Shown here in pieces: positions 54,602 through 63,950 of a stretch of 64,000 nucleotides of DNA. This DNA is from Hazenella coriacea (GTDB lineage: Bacteria > Bacillota > Bacilli > Thermoactinomycetales > Thermoactinomycetaceae), in contig NZ_SMAG01000006.1 of assembly GCF_004341825.1 (NCBI RefSeq), positions 116,187 through 180,186 on the forward strand, read 5' to 3'. A model generated the notes under the pieces. That model was not told where the DNA came from. It did not search any database and saw only the letters and a list, made by a program, of their open reading frames with translations. Both the position numbers and the translations under genes were made by a program. Positions within the stretch are counted from its first letter, which is position 1, and each line of letters begins with the position of its first letter.

Positions 54602-54754
54602 TTATTCTGGAGGGTCCATCACTTGATGAGCGGGAATTCGAATATCTAAGCAACCATCCTCCAGCTCTTCATCTTGATCCACTTTCTGGGCTTGAAACTC
54701 ATCATGCAACACTGACTGATCTCTTTTTTCATTTTTAATCCTTGGATGATTCAT
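54602..54754 (-). CDS. Small acidic hypothetical protein, 50 residues
   Basis: A short reading frame with AGGAGG seven bases before its ATG at 54754 and a TAA at 54602. The product is highly charged, with an acidic centre (DQDEELEDG) and ends IPAHQVMDPPE; no membrane segment. Good ribosome site and codon use make it likely real, but I recognise no family. It stands alone between the arsR-like and methyltransferase genes. Confidence 0.6.
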   Translation of the reverse strand: MNHPRIKNEKRDQSVLHDEFQAQKVDQDEELEDGCLDIRIPAHQVMDPPE

Positions 54755-54779
54755 CGTCCAACCTCCTGAATGTTCATAT

Positions 54780-55090
54780 AACTGTAGTATGATCGGATTT
54801 ACCTATTTCCAACCAGTACAAGCCAACAATACTTCCAGTAAGGAAATAATATAAGCAGAAGCCATCCCTGATCGTGTTCAACCTGTATTATGGGAAGCCT
54901 TTAAAACAGGATTGCAGATTTTTGATGTATTATGGTTCACATAAGATTATTAGTTAAAAGGAAAATATCACATAAGTAGCATACGCAGAGGAAAAGTTAT
55001 AGCAGTAAGTAATAAGAGGTTTTTTCTTCAACAAATGAAAAAGGTTAACTCAAATAGTTTATAGATTAAATAAACATTAAAATAACTCTT
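54780..55090. other. AT-rich intergenic stretch with a possible gene remnant
   Basis: No intact gene. At 54855-54944 a plus-strand stretch of about 29 codons reads as plausible protein (AIPDRVQPVLWEAFKTG) between stops and without a start, which may be a decayed gene. I see nothing else. Confidence 0.3.
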
Positions 55091-55119
55091 TTGCGAAAAA
55101 TAGTGTATACTATTACTAT
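55091..55119 (+). promoter_or_regulatory. Candidate promoter of the methyltransferase unit
   Basis: TTGCGA (55091-55096) and TACTAT (55114-55119) with a 17-bp spacer, ahead of a ~120-base leader. Confidence 0.5.
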
Positions 55120-55145
55120 ATTTTATTGAAAGTGAGTGATCGAAT

Positions 55146-55196
55146 ATGATAGTCAGCTCTTTCCCTACTAACAAAATTAAGGTGCGGAAGAGTTAA
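55146..55196 (+). CDS. Possible 16-residue leader peptide
   Basis: ATG at 55146 opens a 16-codon frame ending NKIKVRKS before TAA. KIK and KVR match the basic-x-basic pattern known from macrolide-dependent arrest peptides. The upstream AAAGTGAG is a weak ribosome site. The 3' part of the frame overlaps the first arm of the hairpin that follows, as expected for a leader peptide controlling a downstream gene. Translation is unproven. Confidence 0.35.
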   Translation: MIVSSFPTNKIKVRKS

Positions 55197-55234
55197 TCAT
55201 TCAATTGCATTCTTCCGCATATAAAATCGGAGGA
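55183..55234 (+). promoter_or_regulatory. Alternative RNA pairing before the methyltransferase
   Basis: TGCGGAAGA (55183-55191) pairs perfectly with TCTTCCGCA (55211-55219). The second arm can instead pair with the ribosome binding site CGGAGGA (55228-55234) through seven pairs including one wobble. The two structures exclude each other, so leader translation could switch access to the start site. Confidence 0.4.
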
Positions 55235-55240
55235 AATGAA

Positions 55241-55999
55241 ATGTTTAGTAATTATGGTCCATTATGCACTGAGGTCTATGATTTAACAAAACCAGTTGGA
55301 CATTCAATATGTGGTGACATTGAATATTACCTTGAAAGATTAACAGGGACTACAGGGAGAATACTTGAAGCGGCTGTTGGGTCAGGACGTTTCTTCATTC
55401 CTTTGCTTGAGAGTGGATTTATCGTTGATGGCATTGACTATTCACCTGAAATGTTAGCTTCTTGTCGAAAACGTTGCAGAGAAAGAGGATTAAATCCAAA
55501 TCTATATGAAGGTAACTTACGTAGTTTTTCTTTGCAATCAAAATATGAAGCTATTGTCATACCTACAGGTTCCTTTTGCTTGATTGAGAATTTTAATGAT
55601 GCTAAAGATGCTCTGAAATGTTTTTACAATCACCTTATGCCTGGAGGACGTGTAATCGTTGATCTGGTAATACCCAGTTATTGGCGTACAGGAGAAATTA
55701 CTACGTCTGTCTTTCCTCTTTCTACAGAAGAAGGCATTACATTAGAAAATAAACCAGTTGAAATCAACTGGGTCGACCAATACACCTTATCTTATTTAAA
55801 ATATGAAAAATGGAAAAAAGGTAAGTTAGTAGACACAGAATTACAAAAGTTTGTAATGCGATGGTACGGAATCGAAGAATTCAAACTTTTATTAGAAAGC
55901 GTTGGTTTTTCTGATATAACTTGCTCTGCGGAATATAATTACAAAAAGCAACCCTCAAAAGAAAGTACACTAGTTACATTTGAAGCTGTACGAAAATAA
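55241..55999 (+). CDS. Class I SAM-dependent methyltransferase
   Basis: Soluble protein of 252 residues. SAM-binding motif I is LEAAVGSGRF (~43), motif II DGIDYSPEML (~62), and a LMPGGRVIVDL post-motif is near 140. I chose ATG 55241 over an in-frame ATG at 55205 because CGGAGGA lies at 55228-55234. The substrate is unknown: it is not an Erm-type rRNA dimethylase by motif. It stands alone with its own promoter, leader and strong terminator, and its codon use is more AT-rich than that of its neighbours, so recent acquisition is possible. Confidence 0.85.
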   Translation: MFSNYGPLCTEVYDLTKPVGHSICGDIEYYLERLTGTTGRILEAAVGSGRFFIPLLESGFIVDGIDYSPEMLASCRKRCRERGLNPNLYEGNLRSFSLQSKYEAIVIPTGSFCLIENFNDAKDALKCFYNHLMPGGRVIVDLVIPSYWRTGEITTSVFPLSTEEGITLENKPVEINWVDQYTLSYLKYEKWKKGKLVDTELQKFVMRWYGIEEFKLLLESVGFSDITCSAEYNYKKQPSKESTLVTFEAVRK

Positions 56000-56023
56000 C
56001 ATGATAAAACTGTTATGAAGTTT

Positions 56024-56060
56024 AAAAGAACTGAGTGTTACTTCTCACTCAGTTCTTTTA
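56024..56060 (+). terminator. Terminator of the methyltransferase gene
   Basis: AAAAGAACTGAGTG and CACTCAGTTCTTTT form a 14-bp stem followed by ATTTTTAT. Confidence 0.92.
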
Positions 56061-56161
56061 TTTTTATCAAAAAGCCATCTTTCTTACTGAACAAAACTAG
56101 CTAATAGTTGGTAAAGAATCACTTAAACGATAACGATCAGGTGCGTTAGTAAAAAAGAAAA

Positions 56162-56207
56162 GACATTACATATCAGTTATAAATAATATGTAATGTCCTT
56201 TTATTTA
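56162..56207. terminator. Terminator of the ABC exporter operon
   Basis: GACATTACATAT and ATATGTAATGTC form a 12-bp stem (56162-56173, 56186-56197). T-rich tracts flank it on both strands, so it can end the minus-strand ABC transcript and catch plus-strand readthrough. Confidence 0.75.
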
Positions 56208-56299
56208 TTTGCATTTTTTTATTCAGATCTTGATAAACATATTTGAACTTGGTTACTGTGAGCTTTTAGAGAGTAAAATTTGTAAATAAGCCACTAAGC

Positions 56300-57244
56300 T
56301 TATACAATCTTCTTCCCTGCTGTGATCTCTAGGAACTTCTCCTCTAATGATTTTGCTTTTTTCTCAATCCCATATACTTTGATTCCCTGCTTGACAAGCC
56401 ACTCGTTGATTTCTGGGATTTTTTCTTCTGATAAATTCATTGCTAAAGCTTCTTCAATGATTTTTACAGACTGCTTATCAACCTTTTGTAGAACTGCTTC
56501 TTTTGCTTTTTCCAGTTCCTTCACAATAAAGCGAACATGAACGACATCCTCATGATCCTCAGAGACAAAATCTTTAATAGTACGAACATCGATCAACTTT
56601 CCACTTTGGATAATCCCGATCCGATCACACATCAGTTCCATCTCACTTAGCAAGTGACTAGAGACAAAGACTGCCATATTCTCTTCATGAGCTAATTTAC
56701 GTAAATAATCTCGAAGTTCACGGATCCCACTTGGGTCTAAACCGTTAGTTGGCTCATCAAGAATCAATAAAGAAGGGCGATGAAGTAACGCTTGTGCTAA
56801 TCCTAATCGTTGTCGCATTCCCAAAGAATATCGTTTCACTTTGTCATGGATTCGATTTTCCAGCCCCATAAGTGCAGTCACTTCTTGAATTCTCTCGTTC
56901 ATTTCCTTTTTAGAGGAAAAAATACGACTCATTCTAGCAAAATGTAATAGATTATGATATCCACTCAGAAACTTGTACATTTCAGGATTTTCAACAATCC
57001 CACCCACATGTTGAATCGCCTTTTCAAAACTTTGTTTCACACTTTTCCCTTCGATATACACTTCTCCCTCGGAGATGGACATTAACCCCATAATCATCCG
57101 AATCGTTGTCGTTTTCCCTGCGCCATTCGGTCCCAAAAAACCGAATACCTCACCTGGATACACTTTAAGATCGATGTGATCCACAAGAGTTTTTTGTCTA
57201 ATTTTTTTTGTAGTCCCTCTTAGTTCTAAAACTGGCTTTGCCAT
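56300..57244 (-). CDS. ABC transporter ATP-binding protein (bacitracin-exporter-like)
   Basis: ATPase of 314 residues: Walker A GPNGAGKTT (~38), signature YSLGMRQRLGLAQ (~140), Walker B LLILDEPTNGLDP and switch region VSSHLLSEME. The C-terminal extension of about 90 residues is usual for BcrA/NatA-type exporters. It follows its permease gene by 12 bp, forming a two-component exporter. No two-component regulator adjoins it, so a bacitracin role is not assured; the family also exports other peptides, lipids or sodium. Confidence 0.9.
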   Translation of the reverse strand: MAKPVLELRGTTKKIRQKTLVDHIDLKVYPGEVFGFLGPNGAGKTTTIRMIMGLMSISEGEVYIEGKSVKQSFEKAIQHVGGIVENPEMYKFLSGYHNLLHFARMSRIFSSKKEMNERIQEVTALMGLENRIHDKVKRYSLGMRQRLGLAQALLHRPSLLILDEPTNGLDPSGIRELRDYLRKLAHEENMAVFVSSHLLSEMELMCDRIGIIQSGKLIDVRTIKDFVSEDHEDVVHVRFIVKELEKAKEAVLQKVDKQSVKIIEEALAMNLSEEKIPEINEWLVKQGIKVYGIEKKAKSLEEKFLEITAGKKIV

Positions 57245-57256
57245 GTGAGCTCCTCC

Positions 57257-58204
57257 TTATGCAGTAATATCTCTCTTTTGAAAGACCAACCAAGTGATTC
57301 CAATGAAAACAACATAGTAAATGACTAAGAGTGTAACTGAAAACCCAATAGTCATATCTGGAAATAATGGTTCTCTTCCTGGAAGGTATTGCTTTAAATC
57401 ATTGGCAAATAAGATATATTTCGCCCATTCATACTTGGAAGCTATAAAGAGAGTAATCGTGTTTCCCATAAAGAGAAGTCCCAGTGCGATCCCGATCGCC
57501 AAAGATTGACTCCGAAACACAACAGAAATCATAAAAGCGAGTGTTGACATCATCAGTAAGTCAATCAGTCCAAGGCCATATCCTTGAAAAAGTAGAGGTA
57601 ATACAGGCTTCTCAACCACTTGTCCATTTTCAAAAAGAAGTACATTTTGAAAAAGACCTTCAAAGCCAAAAAATAGACCTGCAAACACGACTGTAATAAT
57701 AAATAGAATTACCACTAGTAAAGCTGTATATAGTAACATCGCTAAGTATTTGGCTAAAAGTAATTTGTAACGATGATAAGGGCGAATCGCAAGCAACTTA
57801 ATCGTTCCCCAAGAAAATTCACTAGAAACCACCATCGAACCAATAATAATGACACCTAAAGTGATCAACATCATAAAATCCTTAGAGTCTTGGAGCAGTT
57901 GATTGCTTGGACTTGGTTTTAAATCATGTTGAATTCGATACTCATCAATTGCGATATTTTGTTGGATCATCTGCACAAATTCTGGACCTAACTGATCGCC
58001 ATTTTTCTCGAGATCTTTTTTCTCTTTATCTATGGATGTCTGTAAACCTTGCTTCCAGTCAGCACTTTCTGTAGAGCTATTATTAGGACTATACATAAAC
58101 ACTAATAAAAGGACTGCTACCAGCAGTAAACCTACGATGATCCAAGAACTGATACGACGATATATTTTCATATTTTCGTTTTGAATCAAATTTAAAAACT
58201 GCAT
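57257..58204 (-). CDS. ABC-2 type transporter permease
   Basis: Membrane protein of 315 residues. A first hydrophobic segment (~20-40) is followed by an external loop of about 70 residues (AD WKQGLQTSIDKEK region) and five more segments from ~110 on. FSWGTIKLLAIRPYHRYKLL (shown in part: SWGTIKLLAIRPYHRY) is the coupling region typical of ABC-2 exporters. It begins the operon with AAGGAGG before the ATG and supplies the membrane part for the ATPase encoded next. Confidence 0.88.
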   Translation of the reverse strand: MQFLNLIQNENMKIYRRISSWIIVGLLLVAVLLLVFMYSPNNSSTESADWKQGLQTSIDKEKKDLEKNGDQLGPEFVQMIQQNIAIDEYRIQHDLKPSPSNQLLQDSKDFMMLITLGVIIIGSMVVSSEFSWGTIKLLAIRPYHRYKLLLAKYLAMLLYTALLVVILFIITVVFAGLFFGFEGLFQNVLLFENGQVVEKPVLPLLFQGYGLGLIDLLMMSTLAFMISVVFRSQSLAIGIALGLLFMGNTITLFIASKYEWAKYILFANDLKQYLPGREPLFPDMTIGFSVTLLVIYYVVFIGITWLVFQKRDITA

Positions 58205-58422
58205 TTATTTTCCTCCTTTTTCTTTTCACTAATCATTGACTAACATGATGGCTCTACTTCATTTAGTAACTGATCATTGAACTTTACATTATGATCCTAG
58301 TTGAATGGGAAATTATCTTAAGCTCATAGATTTCATCTTAATGCAGTTACCTGAACAGAACCTGAACAGAATCGAAACAGTAGTTGAAATGTTGTATGGG
58401 ATCATAAGGAATAAAATTAAAA

Positions 58423-58465
58423 AAGGTCGATGAAAGCCCTCTTTAGAAGGAACTTTATCGACCTT
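58423..58465 (-). terminator. Terminator of the GNAT gene
   Basis: AAGGTCGAT pairs with ATCGACCTT (58423-58431, 58457-58465), plus an inner AAAG/CTTT; on the minus strand TTTTAATTTTAT follows. The rest of 58205-58482 holds the upstream region of the ABC operon; I name no promoter there. Confidence 0.85.
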
Positions 58466-58482
58466 AACTATACGATTTATTC

Positions 58483-58938
58483 TTATAAAGATTTAGACAT
58501 ATTCACATTTGTTATTTCATATCCGATCTTTTTATATAAAGAAATGGCTCGTTCATTAAATCCAAAAGCATGGAGCGATATTTTGGTGACTTGAAATTCT
58601 TTCACCTTTTCTTCCAAGGCTGCCATAGCCTGTTTCCCAAAACCCCGTCCTTGGAACTCTTCAAAAATAAGAATATGATACAAAAATGCCGTGTCCTTTT
58701 TTACAGCAAACCAAAGATGACCAACCACTTCCTCTTGATCTGACATGATGTTAAACAGATATTGACCCGGTGTTTGTGTTTGTTGTGGCAATAAGTTTCG
58801 AAATGATTCTTGTGACAGCTCCATAGCTGTTTCTTTAGACCAATTACCCGCCTTAATTTTATTTTCGGCATAGGTTTGTATGGACTTTTCCTCATAAGCC
58901 AAGAAGTCCTGCTCAGTCATGGGAACCAATTTCACCAT
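58483..58938 (-). CDS. GNAT-family N-acetyltransferase
   Basis: Acetyltransferase of 151 residues. The acetyl-CoA loop is EEFQGRGFGKQAM (Q/RxxGxG/A pattern, ~97), followed by the C-terminal LHAFGFNERAISLYKKIGYE segment (in part: FNERAISLYKKIGYE) typical of RimI-like GNATs. The acceptor is not predictable. It is a single gene with AGGAAGGAG before the ATG and its own terminator. Confidence 0.9.
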   Translation of the reverse strand: MVKLVPMTEQDFLAYEEKSIQTYAENKIKAGNWSKETAMELSQESFRNLLPQQTQTPGQYLFNIMSDQEEVVGHLWFAVKKDTAFLYHILIFEEFQGRGFGKQAMAALEEKVKEFQVTKISLHAFGFNERAISLYKKIGYEITNVNMSKSL

Positions 58939-59026
58939 GTTTCAAACTCCTTCCTAAATGAAATTAAATTTTAACCAAGAACGAAAATCGAATCGTTTCT
59001 AATCAATAATAATAAATAATAGATTT

Positions 59027-60709
59027 CTACAATTTTTCATCTGAAGAAACCACCTTGGTCGCAAAGATGATCTGCTTCTCTAAGTCTCGGGTGTATGCAT
59101 CTGTCCGACTCTCATCCCACTCAAAATAATCCTTCATCAGTTGGATCACAGGTATTTGCCACTTTTTCACCTTATCAATCTCAAAGTAAATAGCTCCAGT
59201 CCGGCGAATAAAAAAATCTGCAGGTGTAGCCACCATCTCATGCTGAAGACCATAAAGTAGAGCGCCATAAATCTCTAGTGATAATTGATATGTTTCTGCT
59301 TCAGTTCGGCCAGTACGGATGATTTCAAAAACATCATCCACATTGGTTCCATATCGATGAACCAGCTTTCTTACATTTTCTTGTTTTAAACCCAACACTA
59401 CCCCTTCAGCTATTTTTTGAGCTACAAATCTAGGAAATTGCTTAGAACCTCCTACATCTCCACCCGAAATTGGAATAGATGCCGTTTGGATTGGTTTAAA
59501 TGTCCGCTGTTCCTCTCGAGAGAGCTCTTTCACGACTAGATCTGTCACTTTTTCTGCCATTTTACGATAGCCTGTCAATTTACCCCCCGCAATTGTAATC
59601 AGCCCCGACTTTGAATAGAAAATTTCATCTTTGCGTGATATTTCTGAAGGTGATTTCCCTTCTTCATGAATCAATGGACGGATCCCTGCCCAACTCGATT
59701 CTACATCTTCGCTAGTCAACTTTATTGATGGAAACATATCATTAACAGCTTGAAGGAGATAATTTCGGTCTTGCTCAGTCACACGTGGGTGCTCCAAATC
59801 TTCGTAGTAATCTGTATCGGTCGTTCCAATATACGTTTTCCCCTCTCTAGGGATGGCAAACACCATTCGACCATCTGAAGTGTCAAAATAGATAGACTGC
59901 CTCAGCGAAAAACGATGCTGATCTACAACGATGTGAACCCCTTTCGTCCAATGCAGATACTTCCCTTTTTTTGAACCATCTTTTTCACGCAACAGATCTA
60001 CCCATGGTCCTGTCGCATTTACGACTTTCTTGGCATAGACAGGGAATGACTCACCTGATAAACAATCCTTGACTTGCACCCCCACAAGCTTACCTTGACT
60101 ATAAATAAACTCCTCTGCTTTGGTGTAATTAAATGCTTGGACCCCTTTTTCCACAGCTCGTTTCAATATTTCAATCGTTAGCCTTGCATCATCTGTTCGA
60201 TATTCTACATAATACCCTGACCCTTTGAGTCCTTTTTTTCTTAGTAAAGGCTCTTTTTCCAACGTCTGTTCTCGATTAAGCATTTGGCGCCGCTCGCTCT
60301 TTTTGACACCCGCCAAGTAATCATACAAACGAATTCCGAACGAACTAGCCCATTTTCCATAAGTTCCTCCCTCAATAATGGGCAAGAGCATCCACTCAGG
60401 TTGAGTCACATGAGGTCCATTTTCGTAAACAATCGCCCGCTCTTTACCGACTTCAGCAACCATGGAAAACTCTAATTGCTTCAGGTAACGAAGCCCCCCA
60501 TGAACAAGCTTTGTCGAACGGCTAGAAGTTCCTGCTGCAAAGTCTTGCATCTCAATGAGTATGGTATTAATTCCTCGTGTTTGTGCATCTAACGCAATTC
60601 CAGCTCCTGTAATCCCACCACCAATCACAAGTAAATCAACTTGACAGCTTTTCAATGAGGACCATTGTTTACTTCGTTGTTTAATTGTAAAAGCTGTTTT
60701 CATTCCCAT
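59027..60709 (-). CDS. glpD: Aerobic glycerol-3-phosphate dehydrogenase
   Basis: FAD-dependent enzyme of 560 residues (B. subtilis GlpD about 555) that oxidises glycerol 3-phosphate to dihydroxyacetone phosphate and passes electrons to quinone at the membrane. Motifs: FAD-binding GGGITGAGIALDAQ (~27), GTSSRSTKLVHGGLRYL (~58) and IAGGKLTGYRKMA (~350). AAGGAGGAG precedes two close ATG codons at 60709 and 60703; I use the first. It lies downstream of glpK, separated by a terminator-like hairpin probably acted on by GlpP. Confidence 0.95.
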   Translation of the reverse strand: MGMKTAFTIKQRSKQWSSLKSCQVDLLVIGGGITGAGIALDAQTRGINTILIEMQDFAAGTSSRSTKLVHGGLRYLKQLEFSMVAEVGKERAIVYENGPHVTQPEWMLLPIIEGGTYGKWASSFGIRLYDYLAGVKKSERRQMLNREQTLEKEPLLRKKGLKGSGYYVEYRTDDARLTIEILKRAVEKGVQAFNYTKAEEFIYSQGKLVGVQVKDCLSGESFPVYAKKVVNATGPWVDLLREKDGSKKGKYLHWTKGVHIVVDQHRFSLRQSIYFDTSDGRMVFAIPREGKTYIGTTDTDYYEDLEHPRVTEQDRNYLLQAVNDMFPSIKLTSEDVESSWAGIRPLIHEEGKSPSEISRKDEIFYSKSGLITIAGGKLTGYRKMAEKVTDLVVKELSREEQRTFKPIQTASIPISGGDVGGSKQFPRFVAQKIAEGVVLGLKQENVRKLVHRYGTNVDDVFEIIRTGRTEAETYQLSLEIYGALLYGLQHEMVATPADFFIRRTGAIYFEIDKVKKWQIPVIQLMKDYFEWDESRTDAYTRDLEKQIIFATKVVSSDEKL

Positions 60710-60720
60710 TTCTCCTCCTT

Positions 60721-60778
60721 AAAAATAGAAAAAACCACAAAAACCTTATGCGACTTACACATAAGGAATTGTGGTTTT
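60721..60778 (-). promoter_or_regulatory. Terminator in the glpD leader, probable GlpP antitermination site
   Basis: On the minus strand AAAACCACAA...CCTTATG pairs with CATAAGG...TTGTGG TTTT (60760-60778 with 60731-60750, small internal loop), then UUCUAUUUUU. It separates glpK from glpD. GlpP is known in B. subtilis to prevent termination at the glpD leader when glycerol 3-phosphate is bound. Confidence 0.8.
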
Positions 60779-60829
60779 CTCCAGATCTCAACCGTCATTA
60801 ACTTGTATAGAAGCATGATTGATGCCTAT

Positions 60830-62344
<1,515 letters not shown>

Positions 62345-62495
62345 TTATTGTCTCTTTTGATCTGTTAAAACTCAATCCTGTAGCATGACCTTCTTAAATC
62401 ATTCACTTCAAAAAAACATTAACACACTGATTCATTGCTTCTATTTTATAATTGTTATAAACTTAAAGTACTTATAAAGTAAAGGGGTAGATCTG

Positions 62496-63056
62496 ATGTT
62501 TGATGTAACAGTAATTGGAGCAGGACCTGCAGGTGGAAGCGCAGCCCTATTTACAGCAAAAGCAGGTAAGAAAACATTGGTGATTGATGATAATAAAAGC
62601 GTTACAAAAAGAGCCTGGATGGAAAACCATTATGGCGTAATGGAAATTTCAGGTCCAGATCTAATTGAAGTTGGAAGAAAACAAGCAGAAAAGTTTGGAG
62701 CAGAATTCGTAACGGATACAGTCACACAAATTGAAAAATCAGATAACGGCTTTAAGGTTACAACCAATCAGGGTTCTTATGAAACAAAATATATTATTAT
62801 TGCAACTGGAATGATGACAAATTTAGCTGAAACCAGCGGGTTAAATGTAAAACCGGGAACAGAACCACGCATCAAAACAGTATTTGATGTTGATGCAGAT
62901 GGCAAAACAAACATTGATGGCATCTATGCGGCTGGTACAGTAGCTGGTGTAAGTATGCATACCATTATTACAGCTGGTGATGGTGCAAAAGTAGCAATTA
63001 ATATTATTAGTGAATTAAATGGTGAACGTTACGTAGACCATGATATTTTAAAATAA
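62496..63056 (+). CDS. Small FAD-dependent oxidoreductase, thioredoxin-reductase-like
   Basis: Flavoprotein of 186 residues with N-terminal FAD motif VIGAGPAGGSAAL (~6), IIATGM strand (~100) and a C-terminal GIYAAGTVAG FAD site (~142). It lacks the NADPH-binding domain and the CxxC of thioredoxin reductase, being about half that enzyme's length, yet has a continuous FAD fold, so it is a known compact form rather than a broken gene. It lies opposite to and between glpK and glpP, with an AAAGGGG site before the ATG. Electron donor and acceptor are unknown. Confidence 0.85.
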   Translation: MFDVTVIGAGPAGGSAALFTAKAGKKTLVIDDNKSVTKRAWMENHYGVMEISGPDLIEVGRKQAEKFGAEFVTDTVTQIEKSDNGFKVTTNQGSYETKYIIIATGMMTNLAETSGLNVKPGTEPRIKTVFDVDADGKTNIDGIYAAGTVAGVSMHTIITAGDGAKVAINIISELNGERYVDHDILK

Positions 63057-63177
63057 TAAGCAGGAATCCTCCTTATTAAAATAGAGAGAGGAAACATGCA
63101 AAACGGTTCACTAAGGCGAGAAGCTTGTTATTTGAATGACAAATGACAATGCAGTTCACTAGATTAATCTCGTTTGT

Positions 63178-63215
63178 AGTCCCCCACTCACAGAGAGGGG
63201 GACTTATTTATTTTA
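63178..63215 (+). terminator. Terminator after the flavoprotein gene
   Basis: AGTCCCCC pairs with GGGGGACT (63178-63185, 63197-63204), followed by TTATTTATTTT on the plus strand. It overlaps the last codons region of glpP on the other strand. Bases 63057-63177 hold nothing I recognise. Confidence 0.88.
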
Positions 63216-63765
63216 ATTTATTTTCCCACAATTTTCTCGTAGATGTAGTAACCGCACAAGCACCCGCTTCTAATGCCAAATTCATTTCATGAGGTGTTCG
63301 TATGAGACCACCAGCTAAAATAGGCACTTTTGTCTGTTGATACACTTCTTGAATGATGTGAGGAATAATTCCTGGTAATACTTCTATATAGTCAGGCTTA
63401 AAAGATTGAAGAAGCCGATAGCTTGTAGATAATGCGTGTGTATCAAGTAGAAAAATACGCTGGATCGCGATCAATCCTTTTTTCTTAGCCACTTGAAGTA
63501 CAGGAGTTCGAGTGGAGATCAGTCCCGCAGGCTTGATCATTTGGCAAATAAATTCGGCCCCATACTCATCACTCCGCAGTCCTTGGATGAGATCTACATG
63601 TAACAATACTTTTTTTTGGTGTCGATGGGCTAAACGAATGAGGGATTGTAGTTGAGCGATATGGGTTTCTAATAATATGATATATGAATATGAGGTTTGA
63701 AGGAGTTTTTCAAATTCCTTAATGCTCTTCGCGGCAGGTAAAATTTTTTGACGATGAAAATGCAT
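63208..63765 (-). CDS. glpP: GlpP glycerol-3-phosphate-responsive antiterminator
   Basis: Protein of 185 residues of the GlpP family, a TIM-barrel-like RNA antiterminator that binds glycerol 3-phosphate. Family segments: LLHVDLIQGLRSDEYGAEF (in part: HVDLIQGLRSDEYG), IKPAGLISTR, IQRIFLLDTHAL, YIEVLPGIIP and ILAGGLIRTP. It should let polymerase pass the hairpin before glpD. It is encoded directly downstream of the 16S rRNA end on the same strand, with GAGGAG before ATG 63765. Confidence 0.93.
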   Translation of the reverse strand: MHFHRQKILPAAKSIKEFEKLLQTSYSYIILLETHIAQLQSLIRLAHRHQKKVLLHVDLIQGLRSDEYGAEFICQMIKPAGLISTRTPVLQVAKKKGLIAIQRIFLLDTHALSTSYRLLQSFKPDYIEVLPGIIPHIIQEVYQQTKVPILAGGLIRTPHEMNLALEAGACAVTTSTRKLWENKLK

Positions 63766-63810
63766 ATGGCTTCAACTCCTCTTCTATATGTAGTTGATCC
63801 ATGAGTAGAG

Positions 63811-63862
63811 ATACACTAAAACCCTCCAACATTTGATCAAATGTTGGAGGGTTTTAGTGTAT
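63811..63862. terminator. Perfect 52-nt palindrome after the 16S rRNA gene
   Basis: Two 26-base arms (63811-63836 and 63837-63862) are exact reverse complements with no spacer. The centre carries CCCTCCAACATTTGA and its complement; each arm also includes a TTTTAG/CTAAAA run. It probably terminates the rRNA transcript, either strand. Confidence 0.85.
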
Positions 63863-63950
63863 TCGTATTCCCTGAAAACTAAAGAGTGAGTGTAACCTGA
63901 CCTGAAGAGAGAAAATTCGTTTCGTCATGTATCATAAAGATACTCCGTAG

